From Mucidula mucida (taxonomy: Eukaryota; Basidiomycota; Agaricomycetes; Agaricales; Physalacriaceae), in assembly GCA_015501055.1 (NCBI GenBank), contig JADNYV010000064.1:115838-179837 (forward strand): 64,000 nucleotides of DNA, read 5' to 3'. The position numbers and the translations under genes are program-made. This document shows, piece after piece, positions 10,845 through 22,086 of the stretch. Every line of letters begins with the position of its first letter. The first letter of the stretch is position 1. Under the pieces are notes generated by a model that was not told where the DNA came from, searched no databases, and worked only from the letters and a program-made list of their open reading frames with translations.

Positions 10845-11551
10845 TTATAAAAGAGCCCCAACGATTGTCCCCACTATAACAACTCCCATTGAAGCCACAA
10901 TGTGGAAGTTCACCCCAACTGCAGCGTCCGAATCGTCACCGGACGCAGTGGAAGACGCAGATCCAGAACTCCTCGAAGCCGTCAAAGTCTCTGAGTTCGT
11001 GCTACTCCGTGTAGAAGCAGTCGTGGCCGCACGAGTCGACGACGTAGTTGCGGCTGACGTCGATCTACTAGACGCCGCCGACGAACTAGCAGTCGATGAA
11101 AGTACGATAGACGACAAAGGCCGGTCGGGGTCTTGGCCCGGGAAAGTCAGTTTGGGTATTGGAAGGCCTTCCGCATCGCATTGGACTTTGAGGCCTACGC
11201 GTGCACGCGTTAAAAATACGTCCTGAGGCACACAGGTGGAGCAACTTACTATCAATGATACCCTGGAAATTCGTGTAATCCGTCGCGTTGATGTTGCTTC
11301 CTACGCACTCGATACATTCGACGTAGCTGTTTGCAAAATCGGATGTACAGCATACGTCTGCGGTGCATGTCTAGCAGCACTGAGGTTATGGGTGCTGCCT
11401 TGGATGTAGAACAGCGAGAACGTACCCCGTCAGTAAGCGGGTCCGCGATAGCACAGCTTGCTTGACATTCGGGTGGAACGTCATTTTGACGACGGACGAT
11501 ACCCAATGCAGAGACAGAAATTGCTGAGAGCGCAAGCACGGCGAAACGCAT
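10845..11551 (-). CDS. Small secreted eight-cysteine protein with Ser/Thr tail and GPI signal
   Basis: Three exons: 11551-11426, 11370-11250 and 11194-10845. The two introns are 55 nt each, and the joined frame gives 198 aa. Residues 1-16 are a signal peptide (MRFAVLALSAISVSALG) followed by an RR that could be a processing site. The mature N-terminal half holds exactly eight cysteines, including an adjacent pair (TCTADVCC, then VECIECV and a final QC). An N-glycosylation site (NAT) lies inside. From about residue 105 there is a Ser/Thr/Ala-rich linker of roughly 65 residues. The C-terminus is a hydrophobic stretch (HIVASMGVVIVGTIVGALL), typical of GPI attachment. This architecture is common among Agaricomycete cell-surface proteins. 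It resembles CFEM proteins in cysteine number, but the spacing is not diagnostic. The function is unknown. Confidence 0.8.
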
Positions 11552-11611
11552 GTTGACAGCGAGGGAAGAAAGCGTGGGGTGGATGTCCGAGATTAAGCGC
11601 CCATTTCCTAT

Positions 11612-11620
11612 GTTTTATAT
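11612..11620 (-). promoter_or_regulatory. Probable TATA box of the GPI-protein gene
   Basis: On the minus strand the sequence reads ATATAAAAC about 60-70 nt before the ATG at 11551. This is a reasonable distance for a short 5' UTR gene of this kind. Confidence 0.4.
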
Positions 11621-12109
11621 GTGACGGCAGGAGAGCATGCGGCGTGTTCACTGTGCATCTGCAGGGCCCCTTCGCATGATGGCCGTGCCTTTGTGGGCGC
11701 CCATTCTGACACAAACGGTCTAGCCGACATGAGCTGCGAGCAGTTTGCCTCAGCATGATCGAGCGCTATGATGAGAACATGGTAAGTATGGACGGCGCGG
11801 TGGTGGTAGCGGACATATGGCGCTAGGTCTACTCAGAGTGCCTTCGCCCAGGCCCCAGATGAATCAAAACGGTAAGCATGCGATCCCGTGAGAAAGTGAT
11901 GTTGAGCCAGTACGTGCGCGTGTTTGGTGATCTTTCCTCTGTTCGCTTACCACCATCTGGTTGATCCAATGTACGCGTTCGCGTTTCAATAGGCGCCGTT
12001 TCCACTACAAATCTGCGTCATAGCCTAGCTCCGTCCTCGTCTAGGTTCAGGTAAATCCCCGGCTGTTTGCTACTTTGCCTGCTTCAAAGTCCTGATTCGC
12101 TACCAGCCC
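11621..12109. other. Intergenic with 5' flank of the zinc-knuckle-like gene
   Basis: The part from about 11,910 to 12,010 is repeated in diverged form at about 13,190-13,290 (shared words such as GCTTACCACC and CTGGTTGATCCAA). The duplication therefore includes the promoter or 5' UTR as well as coding sequence. Confidence 0.5.
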
Positions 12110-12943
12110 ATGTCAACCGGCGATGCAAAAGTTATTGGATGGACCACAGAAAAGGCTCTCCTCGGCATCAAAGCACCTATCGCAAAACGGTGGGAAGCGG
12201 TCAAATCTCCAAAATGCGTACTCTATTACGCCTTCCCGTACCGTCGCTTAGATGAAGGCCAAGGACTAGGGCCCAAGCTAAAGGCGCTCCTCTATAGTAT
12301 CTTACCGGACTCAAACGTACTGTTTATCACTGCCGCTGACAGCCAATCTCCCATGGCGGATTCCGACAGTCGCCTTATTACGACTCTCCTGTGTGACTTG
12401 ACGGAAAAGTAACACGCATACTTATTGTCGCGACCGTGCTGGACATACAAAGATCTCACGGTCTTCGTGCATCCATGGCATCCCTCTTCCCAGTATCAAT
12501 TCGTCGGTTTGCTGCGAGGCAGCGAGTCACTGAAGGATATCAAACTATTGAAACACGATTTGAGCGATGCCACTACGCACATGCCCAGCATTAGCTCTAG
12601 CTCTATTGACGTTCGCCCGTGCGTTGAGACCACGTTCCGCGCTGTTTACGTTTCCTTTTCCATTTTCGCCACGCTCGAACGAGAATTTCGGGAGCAGGAC
12701 ATGGCAATTCTCCGCATGATGACGTTCGACACCGTCTTGGGTACGCAGAAGATAGTCACACCCCAATCGTGTGATCTCTGTCCTGGGATTGACCACTCTC
12801 TCACGCACTGCCCATTCAAACAGCACATCACTTACGACCTTCCCTTGGATTGCTTGTCCAAGTCATCAAAACGTCGCCGCTCCGCTGGAGGAGATGAACC
12901 TGACTCCAAAAAAAGTCAAGGTGGCGGAGTCTTCCGATGTTGA
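12110..12943 (+). CDS. Hypothetical protein with zinc-knuckle-like CxxC-H-C motif
   Basis: The most consistent model is two exons, 12110-12392 and 12453-12943, joined in frame to 257 aa across a GTGACT...AAAG intron. A donor at GTAACA (12410) would break the frame, so the exact splice is uncertain. The N-terminal half has mixed alpha/beta-like composition. Near residues 215-230 there is CDLCPGIDHSLTHCPF, a short C-x2-C-x4-H-x4-C knuckle. Similar motifs recur in Agaricomycete repeat-associated proteins, from general memory. The tail is KSSKRRRS followed by a Lys/Ser-rich segment, which could bind nucleic acid or direct nuclear import. A deleted copy of the same gene follows at 13.2-13.5 kb. 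A mobile-element origin is possible but not shown. It could also be an ordinary lineage-specific gene. Confidence 0.5.
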
Positions 12944-13189
12944 ATCGTAGTAATACGTGTGGTACTAGTCTGGGTATACGAACACATTTCTTCGAACAAA
13001 TGTTAGGATCATACCTCCAATCGAAGCAAACTTGAAGCTAATTGCACAGGTGATAGAAGTACACCGCTGCACCGAGTTTTTTGAAGAAACACTCAATGCC
13101 CGAGTACGAACGAACCATATATGCTGGGAATTCTCAACAATGTCTTTGTGACTAGCAGTGCAGTTTCTCGGAATTCAGATAAGTGATGG

Positions 13190-13545
13190 TGAACCAACAC
13201 GTGCGCGTGTTTTTTTTCGTTTCCTCAGTCGCTTGACGCTTACCACCGTCTGGTTGATCCAAGGTACGCGCTCTTCGTTCAAATAATAGGCGTATCTTGT
13301 ACTACTGATGGTATACCTACTAGCTCTATTCGCATCGACGTTCCAGGTATATTACAGCCATTTCCAAGTCGTCATCTCTCGCTCATCCGCACCAAAGATC
13401 ATGTCGAACCGCGCTGGAAAAGTCATCGGACAACCTTCCTCTTCGCGACTTATCCAAACCATTGAAGCGTAGCCGCCCCAGTAAACAAGATGAACGTCAG
13501 TCGAAAAAAATCAAGATGCAGTCATTCGATATTGAATTGTAGTAC
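13190..13545 (+). pseudogene. Internally deleted duplicate of the 12.1 kb gene
   Basis: The left part (about 13,190-13,425) matches the 5' flank and first codons of the gene at 12110; both begin with ATG TCN AAC/ACC and then AAAGT(C/T)AT(C/T)GGA. The right part (about 13,430-13,545) matches its last 110 nt, including the Lys/Arg-rich tail codons and the sequence around the stop. Roughly 690 nt between them are missing. The remaining frame starting at 13401 would give only about 23 residues. It is a dead copy. Confidence 0.7.
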
Positions 13546-13667
13546 TCTATATGTGAGGCTACCTGTATGACTTGATCTATGTAGACTTCAACGTGATAGT
13601 GGTGAGCAGAAATTCAGTACATGTGTATAGTCTACAGCGAAATAAAAGTAATTACTACATTAAAAAT

Positions 13668-14994
13668 CTATAAGCCTGCTCTCTCTTCTCCTCTCGCTGC
13701 TGTCGAGCGTAACAGCCATGCCAAGTTCTCATACACGACAAAAGTGACACAGGTGCCGGGCAAGACGCGTACGAGGTTCGTCCCCAGCCCGCGATAAAAT
13801 CCGCGCACGCCTTCTTGTTGCCATGTTCGTTTTATCGTAGTCGGAATGTCGGGATAAAGATGGGTTGTCGCGTTATTCTGGAAGAAAAGGTGAGAGCTTG
13901 AACATGGTCGTAAATAGGGAAATACCTGTATCCGGGACCTTACAACCTGGTATGGGTATGTGAGGGACAAAGCCTGAAGCTTACTGACACCAGACATGAT
14001 GGTATAGGACATATTGGACTGGAAAAAGGTCAGTGACTGCCTTATGACCAAGGTATGTCTAAAGATAAAGTAATGAAAGGCGAATACGGTGATGGTCGTT
14101 CGCGCGCTGTATATGAAAGAAAGCAAGCGCCGGAATACTCACAAGTTTATCAACCTCCGGAGTCCACGGCTTGCCTGTCTTTTCAAAGTGTTTCCGTTTG
14201 CGTTCGAATCCCCATTTCTTCATTTGCTCGTAGGCCATGAATTGTATCGCACCATTACTGACACCGACAAGACCTAAAGCCGTCCCTTTGAAGAGTCCGC
14301 GCCAGCCTTCGGTCTGCACGATGGTGCTCAGACCATCTAGGCAGAGATAAACTGAAAGCTAAAACATGAGAGGGAGATGGGCGTACGCCAGAGACCGTGA
14401 TAGGAATGGGGAGAGTTGGGGATGGAAGTGAACATGCGCACGCGGACCACCCATAATGGGTTTGTCATGACAGCAGTCACAGCGCCTGGAAAGGTGTAAG
14501 ATAAGAGCCGAATCGTGGCAAGATACTTACTAGCTTGAGCAGAACATAATAGGTACTCAGCAGAAGACAGGGAACGTGTAATGTCATCGTTGGACGCGCG
14601 TTTTTTCAGCATATTATAACTAGAAGAACGTGAGGATCGATAGCAATTTCGCGGGAGAACTCACAATAAAAAGTATAAACCCCAGCTGCTCGCGTTTCCG
14701 GCGATGTTCGGGCCGACACCACGGTATAATCCTTTCCATCCCTGTTGCTGCTGGATGTCCTTGAGAGCAAACCAGATGTGTTTTCCAAGACTTCCGCGCG
14801 GTGCAGTATCAGACGTCTGGAACTTGACCTTGAGCAGGTCGAGCGGATTCATGCATAACGTCGCGACGACGCCAGCACCAATTCCTGCAGCTGCATGGTC
14901 CTACACGTCGTACGATGAGCTCGACGGCGCGACGAAAGGCGGGAGGGCGCACCAAAGCAGTAGTAGGAAAGAAGCTCGCCGGTTGCTTTACCAT
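13668..14994 (-). CDS. FLX1: Mitochondrial carrier of the FLX1 / SLC25A32 (FAD/folate) type
   Basis: Seven exons: 14994-14992, 14900-14665, 14619-14531, 14485-14387, 14336-14143, 14018-13926 and 13877-13668. They join in frame to 307 aa, a normal length for the family. The first exon would be only ATG. An alternative start at 15072 adds 26 residues in the same frame. Three carrier repeats are visible: MNPLDLLKVKFQ (P-x-D-x-x-K), NPLWVVRVRMF (P-x-W in place of P-x-D) and TYPYQVVRSRIQ (P-x-Q). This set is characteristic of the FAD/folate/pyrimidine-nucleotide branch. GWKGLYRGVGPN, GWRGLFKGTALGL and GVRGFYRGLGTN are the second half-motifs. It should sit in the mitochondrial inner membrane and move FAD or folate. 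Which substrate applies cannot be read from sequence alone. All frames are intact. Confidence 0.88.
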
Positions 14995-15072
14995 TCCAGC
15001 TCGCGCCGGTCCTCGGGAACGGAACGGTATGACTCGGTCGTGGTGGTCAAAGGCAAAGGCAATGGCGATCAC

Positions 15073-15870
15073 GATGACGCATTTCGATCAAAAACACGTT
15101 TGGTGGAAGGCGGTCAATCTATATCTGGAAAGTATAGGCGCGCCGGGCGCAAGCCATATTGGGAAGGAGCCTTTCGACTGGACCATCACGTCTTTCTTCA
15201 ATTCCAAGCACAGCGATTTGCGGAATATAAAAAAAACGCAACGAATGCAGTTGAATATACGCGTCCATGTATGCGTCTTGAATGATGCCAAATACTCACG
15301 CTTTGAAAGAAGCTGGGCATCAACGTTAATTAATCAATGCGTCCCATCCGCTCATGGTCATCAAAAGATCATACAAGCCTCCATCATCTCTTTGAAACAG
15401 GTGCAAAAGCTCTAGACAGTGGCTGTTGATTCTCTTCCCATCCGGATCTCTGCTCAAACGCTTGTTGTGATGATCAAATCACATTCTCGTTCCCTCTAGA
15501 CAGCCATCTTGTGACTGCATGATAGCGCAAGATCTGACTGAAAACGGTGCATCCAAGCTCTCACCCACGACGCGCACCACATTCTGATCGTCTACGGGCA
15601 CAATGTTCGGTGGTAAATCCACGTGCGCCAAATATCGCGAGCTTCGCCCGCGTAACGCGTAGCAACAGAACTTATGATATGCACATGTTCTCCCTCCAGG
15701 CTGATCCGCGGGGTGAAGTACCGGCTGCATCAGCATAGGAATCTAAAAGATGGCCGGAAGTAGCGCTTGACTTTTCTTGCTTGTTCTCTCCCCACGACCC
15801 ACGTTCTCTTTCCTTTCGTTCTTTTCAACGCTGGACTTGGAGGGCTGGCTTTCCGAGTTTTCAATTAGTG
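15073..15870. other. Intergenic between divergent carrier and 7-TM genes
   Basis: This is a shared upstream region for the minus-strand carrier and the plus-strand 7-TM gene. There is a pyrimidine-rich stretch near 15,765-15,835, typical of fungal core promoters, just before the 7-TM start. I see no gene; the frames at 15088-15291 and 15479-15738 are not supported. Confidence 0.5.
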
Positions 15871-17493
15871 ATGGCGTCTCATGCTGGTGCGCTCCTGAGT
15901 AGTGCTCATCTAATTGATATAGCTGACTTGCGCGCTAGGTCCTAACGACGGTACCGTCAATATCGTACACGGAACGCATTCCCAGCTCGTCGCGTTCCTC
16001 GTCTTGAACATGTGGCCGTCGCATCTTGGGCTTCCTCTTCTCCTTGTCATAATCTTTTGCTCGAAAAAGGTGCAGCGGCACCCGACGTTCATCAGTCTTT
16101 GCTTCACCTTTATGATAGTTGGCATGTAAGTAATTCGCCGAATGTGATACATTTATCTTTGGTCGCTAATCCTCCGACATACAGATCGTCGAGTCTGCTG
16201 TAAGACGATGATTCAATTGGCACTGTTTGATGCGCTGACGGGATTGTGCATTGTCTTAAAGGGTTTACGCTGGGAAGACTGAAGGTCCCGAGCCATCGAA
16301 GACGCTTTGTCTACTCCAAGCGTCGCTTCTTTACGGATACCCAGCAATGTGAGGTTCTACTTTGGGGCCGGTGTCGTTGTCTGACAGGAATCTTAGGGCG
16401 TCGTTATCTGCCTTCGGGCTGGTGTTTCAGGTAAGACACTGATATCTTGTTTCCGTCAACGGAGCTCCCTAAGGCTACATAGATGTTTATGGTTATACGG
16501 CGTGCCTTTCATGGGCAGACGGACTCGCCCAGTTTTATTCGAAGATGGATTGTGAGCGTTCAAGTTTTGTCGGGGTTGAAAATGCGATCTGAAGTCGTGC
16601 AGATCCTGATTCTTCCTTACGCGGCTTGGTTCATAAGCATCCTTGCAACTGCTTGTGTAGGCTAATTTCTTGTCGGCGCAGTGACAGAGATTGACGCCTG
16701 CTATTTAGATCGGTGCGGCGAACCCGAACAGCGTCTCAAGGAATCGTCGTTTCTTTTACTGTTCCGTCAAGTCGGATCCCTTGTGAGTTCATTGTGAAAC
16801 GTTTGTCTTCCCGCCTGATGTCTCCAGGACCAACACCATCACCGTCTTCGCCGCGATAGTCCTATTTATCACATTCGTGCTGGAAGGTTAGTTCAACTTT
16901 ACAAATACCTCTCCATGCTTATCCTTGGCGTTAGTTTGGACTGTCTATTATTTCTACAAGCGCTGGTCAGCGGTGAAGCATAACGATAGCGCTTCTGTCT
17001 TCAAGGAAATCAATCTCTCGATACGCATTTTGGCGTTCGCCGTATACCTGATTATTGCAATGAGGCGAGTATCACTAGTTGTTTTCCGCACGCCAATATG
17101 CTGACGCCACTACCGCTATAGTTTGAGCCTTCTGTCTATCAAGTCACCCGCCTCGCCCGTCCCAGATCTCGCCATCGCTTCCGGTGAGTGGCTTCGTTTG
17201 AAGTCGGAAAGAAAAACACTCATGTGCATGCAGCTGCGACGGTGGTGATCCTGATATTTGGAACACAGCCTGTAAGCATTCCTCCCGTTGGATTGAGTAC
17301 CTATATGAATTGGTTTGTCCAGGATTTACTGAAAGCCGCGTGCTTCTGGAGGCACGCAAAATCTTCGCCTGGGAGTGTGCAGGTCCAGCCTATCTTCGTT
17401 GACTTGTCCTCGAATGTGGGCGTGGACCAGGGTCATAAGCCTGTGTGGCGGTCATCGGAAACTTTTGCGCCGAGGGTGACGACACGGTTTTGA
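15871..17493 (+). CDS. Seven-transmembrane (GPCR-like) protein, 13 exons
   Basis: Exons: 15871-15886, 15939-16125, 16185-16199, 16262-16348, 16397-16430, 16483-16551, 16603-16656, 16709-16782, 16828-16886, 16935-17064, 17122-17183, 17234-17271 and 17323-17493. They total 996 nt and join in frame to 331 aa. The protein is mostly hydrophobic with about seven membrane segments (for example LGLPLLLVIIFCS, TFISLCFTFMIVGI, ITVFAAIVLFITFVLEV, ILAFAVYLIIAMSLSLL) and a polar C-terminal tail of about 50 residues. Between segments are motifs typical of an Agaricomycete 7-TM family (KTEGPEPSKTLCLLQASLLYGYP, split over two exons; YYFYKRW). The family resembles G-protein-coupled receptors in topology; no ligand is known to me. 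All introns are short. The one after exon 10 begins GC instead of GT. Confidence 0.85.
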
Positions 17494-18461
17494 AGGGGGA
17501 AGGGAGGTTGTATTTATTATTGGTCTGTACATACGCTTTATTGTACACTGTACAGATAATGATCGTGGATGTATACTGCTACTTGATGCTCTGGACCAGT
17601 ATAGAGTACCTAGTGGTAGACACGTCTGTGCAAGTTTCGACCTAAGTACTTGTTCTCTCATGATATGAGGGTGACACAGGAAGCCATTCAGGGGCATTAC
17701 TAACAGTGAGTACCTAAATACTTAAAGTTTTGAAACTGTTACTAATATCTCAATACCAGCATGTGCCTTGTTACATGATGTGGCGCAGCGCGCTACCGCA
17801 GAAGGAGGTGCACCCGTTCAGAATTCCACTCTTTAGATAACTTCCCATTTGGTTCTGCTTTGAAGGTGTTAAAATGCGGAATTAAGGCTTACAGGCTTAC
17901 CTACCCGTATCCCATGGCTCTGAACTGGTAGCTTCCTTGAGGAGTCTTAATTAACCCTTGAAAGTTTTAATACTGTATCAATGCTACTGCTAGTACTTAA
18001 CTGCAGGAAACCCAAGATGTATCAAAACCCAGGGTTCACTTCGGAGAAAATGAAGCCATCAGTCGCAACCTAGTGACCCACTACCGTAGGGGTAGCGGGA
18101 AAAACCCAGGGCTTACTTTACCACCCTGTGAGAGTGCTACAGACAGTTTCAATACCGGTATGTGATGTGGCGCAGTGCCATGCCGCCTTTCTCAGGCGGG
18201 CTGTGAAGCTGCGCCACGCCGGCATCTATTGCCCTGCTTACGCTATCACGGCCCGAAACCACCTCCGAACTTGTCACGTGGTGCTTCCGCATATTTCGTT
18301 CCTTCTCACCACCATCATCCTTCCGTTAACGCGCGTACTGGCCATCGCTGGATTGCTCGGAATTTTGTTTCTCGAAGTGTAACCGCGTCTTTTCCACGTA
18401 GAAAGCCCGGAAAACAGTCGATTCAGAGTCAAATTATCTATCCGTTGGAAAGCCCCACAAG
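17494..18461. other. Intergenic with short direct repeats
   Basis: This holds two diverged repeats. One is a segment near 17,750-17,802 matched at about 18,150-18,187 (shared TGATGTGGCGCAG). The other is the word AAACCCAGGG followed by TTCACTT or CTTACTT at about 18,027 and 18,105. A CACGTG lies at about 18,278, roughly 185 nt before the CBP80 start. No gene is supported. Confidence 0.5.
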
Positions 18462-21400
18462 ATGAGCTGGCATGGACGTGGAGGAGGCAAAGGTCGCAGA
18501 TACCGGGGTATATCAGTTGGCTTCAACTTCTAGTCCGTTTTCATAACTTATTCCAGATGATTATGACCGCCGTGAGCCCGTGGAATCACCCCAAGACAAA
18601 ATGCGCTCAGCCATATTCCGTTTGGGAGAAGTGGTTCGTCTACCGCAACCCAGGAAGTCGAATCGTTTCTCATCTTCAGAAAGGACCCTGTAGAAGAATT
18701 GCCTCAATTAGAGCAGCAGATTCGCGAACTGCAGCCACCAAATATCTCCAATATTGCAGAGGCGCTACGAATAGGGTATGTGGGACGCGTCGTCGAACCT
18801 GGAAATGCAGACTTACAGGCTTTGATTGATAGGGTGACTGAGCAACCGTACAAAATTCCACATTATGCTGCACTCCTTCGGCTGTTACATGAACAACCGT
18901 CGGAAGGAACATCTCTTGGTCGTCAATTACTTGAGGAAATATGGAAAGGCTTTCAAACCTACGTTGATCAGCTGTCTTGGAGAGAGACGCGCTTTTGTGT
19001 GAGTGCTTTACTTCTACTCCCCAGAACACTCGTCTCGTTGCGCCACGAGCAGCGAGGGTGGAGGTGCTCCAAAGATTTTCGGAATCCCGTTGGCCTCCAC
19101 ATAAGATCACAACATACTCATTATCACTCAGATCCACTTCTTTTCCCATCTTGCTCTGGCCGGAATTATCTCGCCCGACTCTTTGGCCACACTTATCCAA
19201 TCATTCACGGCCGTGTTAGATGAATTCGGTGTCCCCCAGGGGCGAGCCAAACGTGCCGCACTATGTGCCGGTGAAGGTCTCATGATTGTAAGTCCAGTGT
19301 TCGCACTGGTCGACGTAACTGAGAGGATCATTTCAGGCAGGTCGCATTCTACCGCCATCAACCCAGGAAGCTATCATTACAGCTATAGAAGCATTTAATG
19401 AGAGCACGAAAACAGCCAAGGCGCTGGTTCATCCGATGGTATTATTTGATGGTACTGTCGAGAATGCGGACGAGGTGAGTAACAGTTTCCACCTGGGACG
19501 TTCGTGTTTTGCGGCACATGTCAGTGATATGTGCCGCACCGAAATCGCATACATCACGGTGTTTTACAATGAGAAACCGTCCTGGACTCGTTACCGTGAA
19601 GTTGCATCCACGGTACGGTTACGGTCGAACTTTATGGGGCCCAAGATGCGTCGTGAAGGCTAAGTCCTGGTCAATGAGACGTCCTGGAGGTACGAAGAGG
19701 TGTTTGGCATGTCAGACGAGCCCTCTAGCACGAGATCTGATGACACTGCATTGTTACGGCGACCGACGACTCGTAACCCGTACCGTTCCCGTAACCGTAT
19801 GGTGGCGCAACATCATGACCTGTAACCGTAACCGTATCATACGGTCACGGTGTGGATCCCTACATTTCACATTTGCACGATTTCCTGCCATCCCTTTTGA
19901 CATGTTCATGATTTCGATGCTTACATTCACTTAGCTTCTGGATGCCCTACTAGCCTCCTGCCACGCCTTACAAGCACCCGGTGCAGCAGCCCCATTCCCC
20001 CAGCCATACGCCGGCTATTCGGCATTAGAGGATGAAGCATTCAGCTTACCATCTGTGCTGGTTCCTCCGGAAGTCACTGAGCTGGAAGGAACAGACGATG
20101 ACGCGCCTGTGAAAAAAGAGGAATGGCCGGAATACTTTGTCCAGTTATTTGAAAACGATGTACGCCAATCCTCTTGCACATCATCCTATCTTACAATAGA
20201 TTAGGTTACGCCAGACTTCAAAACGCCTGAGGGCTATGTGATTCGCGTCGATTTGATGGCTATTGTCGATATCTTCGAGGTAAACCGGAAGGAGTGTGCG
20301 CGTTTATTGCTCGAGTACCCCAAATGGACATTACCGGGTACATTCAAGCCAAAGCTCGGCGCCCCGGCTGCCGTTGACCCCGTCATCGAGAAAGACTGGT
20401 TGCTTGAAAATACGATGATTGAGGTACGCCGAAATCCGTTTGTTAAAGAATCTGCTAAATAGGCGATAGACCATTTTGGGCGCCTACTTTTTACTGCCGG
20501 AAGCGTCGCAAAAATCCATATATTATATGGGTGTTATTACGGAGCTGTGCAAGCTGGCACCTCAGAGTGCTGGTCCTGCTGTGGGTAAATCGATTCGCAA
20601 ACTTTTCGGCTACTTGGCGGACGGACTGGATGTCGATGTCTCACGACGCTTCGCGGAATGGTTCGCCATCCATATGAGCAATTTTGGCTTTCAATGGGTC
20701 TGGAAAGAATGGTTCGTTATCATGTGTCAAAATTACAGTGTATCGCTGATTGTGTTGCTCGTTAGGCTGCCGGATCTAGATCTAGTACCTCAGCACCCGC
20801 GGCGGGCCTTCATGAGGCGCGTCCTGGAGTATGAAATCCGACTGTCGTATTTTGACCGCATCGCCAAAACTCTTCCGCCTCAAATGCAAGAACCAGATGC
20901 GTATGTCTTACCGAAAGTGGCGCCAGGTCCTCATTTCCCCTACGAAGACCCCAGTAGGCCCTTTCGTTTTAATACACTGACCAGCACTCACGTTACTTCT
21001 AGTAAATCCTCATCACGATAGTGCCCAATCCATCTTGAACTTGTTCCGCGGACGCGCCAAGGCGGAAGAGGTTATTGCTCATCTTGACACTCTCAAGGCA
21101 TCCGTTGAGGCGGCAGATGCAGATGTAAATTCTGAACACGTTGTTCTTTCCATCGCTATACAGTCTCTTCTCCACATTGGCGCGCGCTCCTTTTCTCATC
21201 TTCTCAACGCTATCGAGCGATACCTCCCACTACTGCGTCACGTCGTCTCTCACGGAACCAGCGATACCAAGTCGGAGATCCAGACCTCCGTGGCATCCTT
21301 CTGGAAGGAGAACTCTCAAATGGTCGTCATCGTGTTCGACAAGCTCATGCAGTACCAGATCGTGGACCCCACGGATGTTATTAATTGGACATTCGAGAGG

Positions 21401-22086
21401 GGTACGGAGAGCCACGATGAGCTGAGCTCTGTGCGCTGCATTGGCGGCCTGCAGTGGGATTTGGTGAAGGGTGCGTTGGATAAGGCTAATGGTCGTGTGA
21501 ATATCGCGCGGAAGAAGGTGGCGGCGCTGAGGAAGGAGGATGACGATACGCGCGCACAGGCTATTGCGAAGGAAGGTACTGCGATGGAGGTTGATGACTC
21601 GAAGCCTGGTAAGTCGTTCCCTTGCGGACGTAATATAGATTTTGATTTCGTAGATGACATACCTGAAAACCCGGCGCTAACGACTGCGTTGAAGGCCTTC
21701 TCGAGTCTCGTACGAGAACAAAAAACGGGGCTGTCGCGGGCTTTGGAGGGCTTCGTGTCTTGCTTGGCGCCGCCGGAGTCTAGCGCGCATCCAAAGCCAG
21801 AGTCGAGGACGGTGATATCGCCTGCTGCTTGGGAGGACCGCGCGAACTGGGGTAAAGAGGAATGGAATGTGTGGGAGACGTGGTGTTGGTATAGGCACTT
21901 TTGCCGTGTGGTGAGTTTTAGGTTCAAAGAGGCTTCTAACAGCTAATGATGGGACAGTACTCCCCTTACCTGCGGACGTATTCGACGACATTGACGACAG
22001 TGTCATTTGCCCGGTTTGAGGGATCTGAGGACCCCGCTGGGGCGCTGCTTCAAAAGATTTACAATACGTCTACTGGGGCGGATTGA
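18462..22086 (+). CDS. CBC1: Nuclear cap-binding complex large subunit (CBP80/NCBP1)
   Basis: Thirteen exons: 18462-18507, 18557-18633, 18684-18775, 18833-18998, 19132-19287, 19337-19474, 19935-20159, 20205-20423, 20470-20711, 20766-20953, 21003-21608, 21654-21910 and 21958-22086. They join in frame to 846 aa, close to the usual size. The N-terminus is Arg/Gly-rich (MSWHGRGGGKGRRYR). An MIF4G-like helical domain follows (IPHYAALLRLLHEQ). Later parts match the family's second and third helical domains, e.g. KSIYYMGVITELCKLAP, FAEWFAIHMSNFGFQWVW, VLEYEIRLSYFDRI and LMQYQIVDPTDVINWTF. With CBP20 it binds the 7-methylguanosine cap of RNA polymerase II transcripts in the nucleus and supports splicing and export. 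All exons are open. One intron (19475-19934) is about nine times longer than the rest. Confidence 0.93.
19600..19860. mobile_element. Probable short inverted-repeat element in a CBP80 intron
   Basis: This lies inside the 460-nt intron 19475-19934 of the cap-binding gene. The left side carries CCACGGTACGGTTACGG (about 19,609-19,625). The right side carries several inverted copies of the same word (CCGTAACCGTA near 19,790 and 19,828, then TACGGTCACGGTGTGG to about 19,853). Clustered words on both sides in opposite orientation suggest a MITE-like insertion or its remnant. There is no coding capacity. Exact ends and a target-site duplication could not be fixed. Confidence 0.45.

Noticed and set aside
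10900..11226. 108-residue plus-strand ORF
   Set aside because: It is the antisense shadow of the Ser/Thr-rich exon of the GPI protein, and its Val/Asp/Ala composition is explained by that.
14192..14212. tRNA B-box-like word GTTCGAATCCC
   Set aside because: It lies inside exon 5 of the carrier gene (minus strand, KKWGFERKR) and there is no A-box or cloverleaf around it.
14809..15072. Separate 87-residue protein on the minus strand
   Set aside because: It reads through an intron of the carrier gene in another phase. Only its first part could be an alternative carrier N-terminus.
21316..21927. 203-residue minus-strand frame
   Set aside because: It is antisense to the CBP80 exons 21003-21608 and 21654-21910, whose sense frame clearly matches the family.
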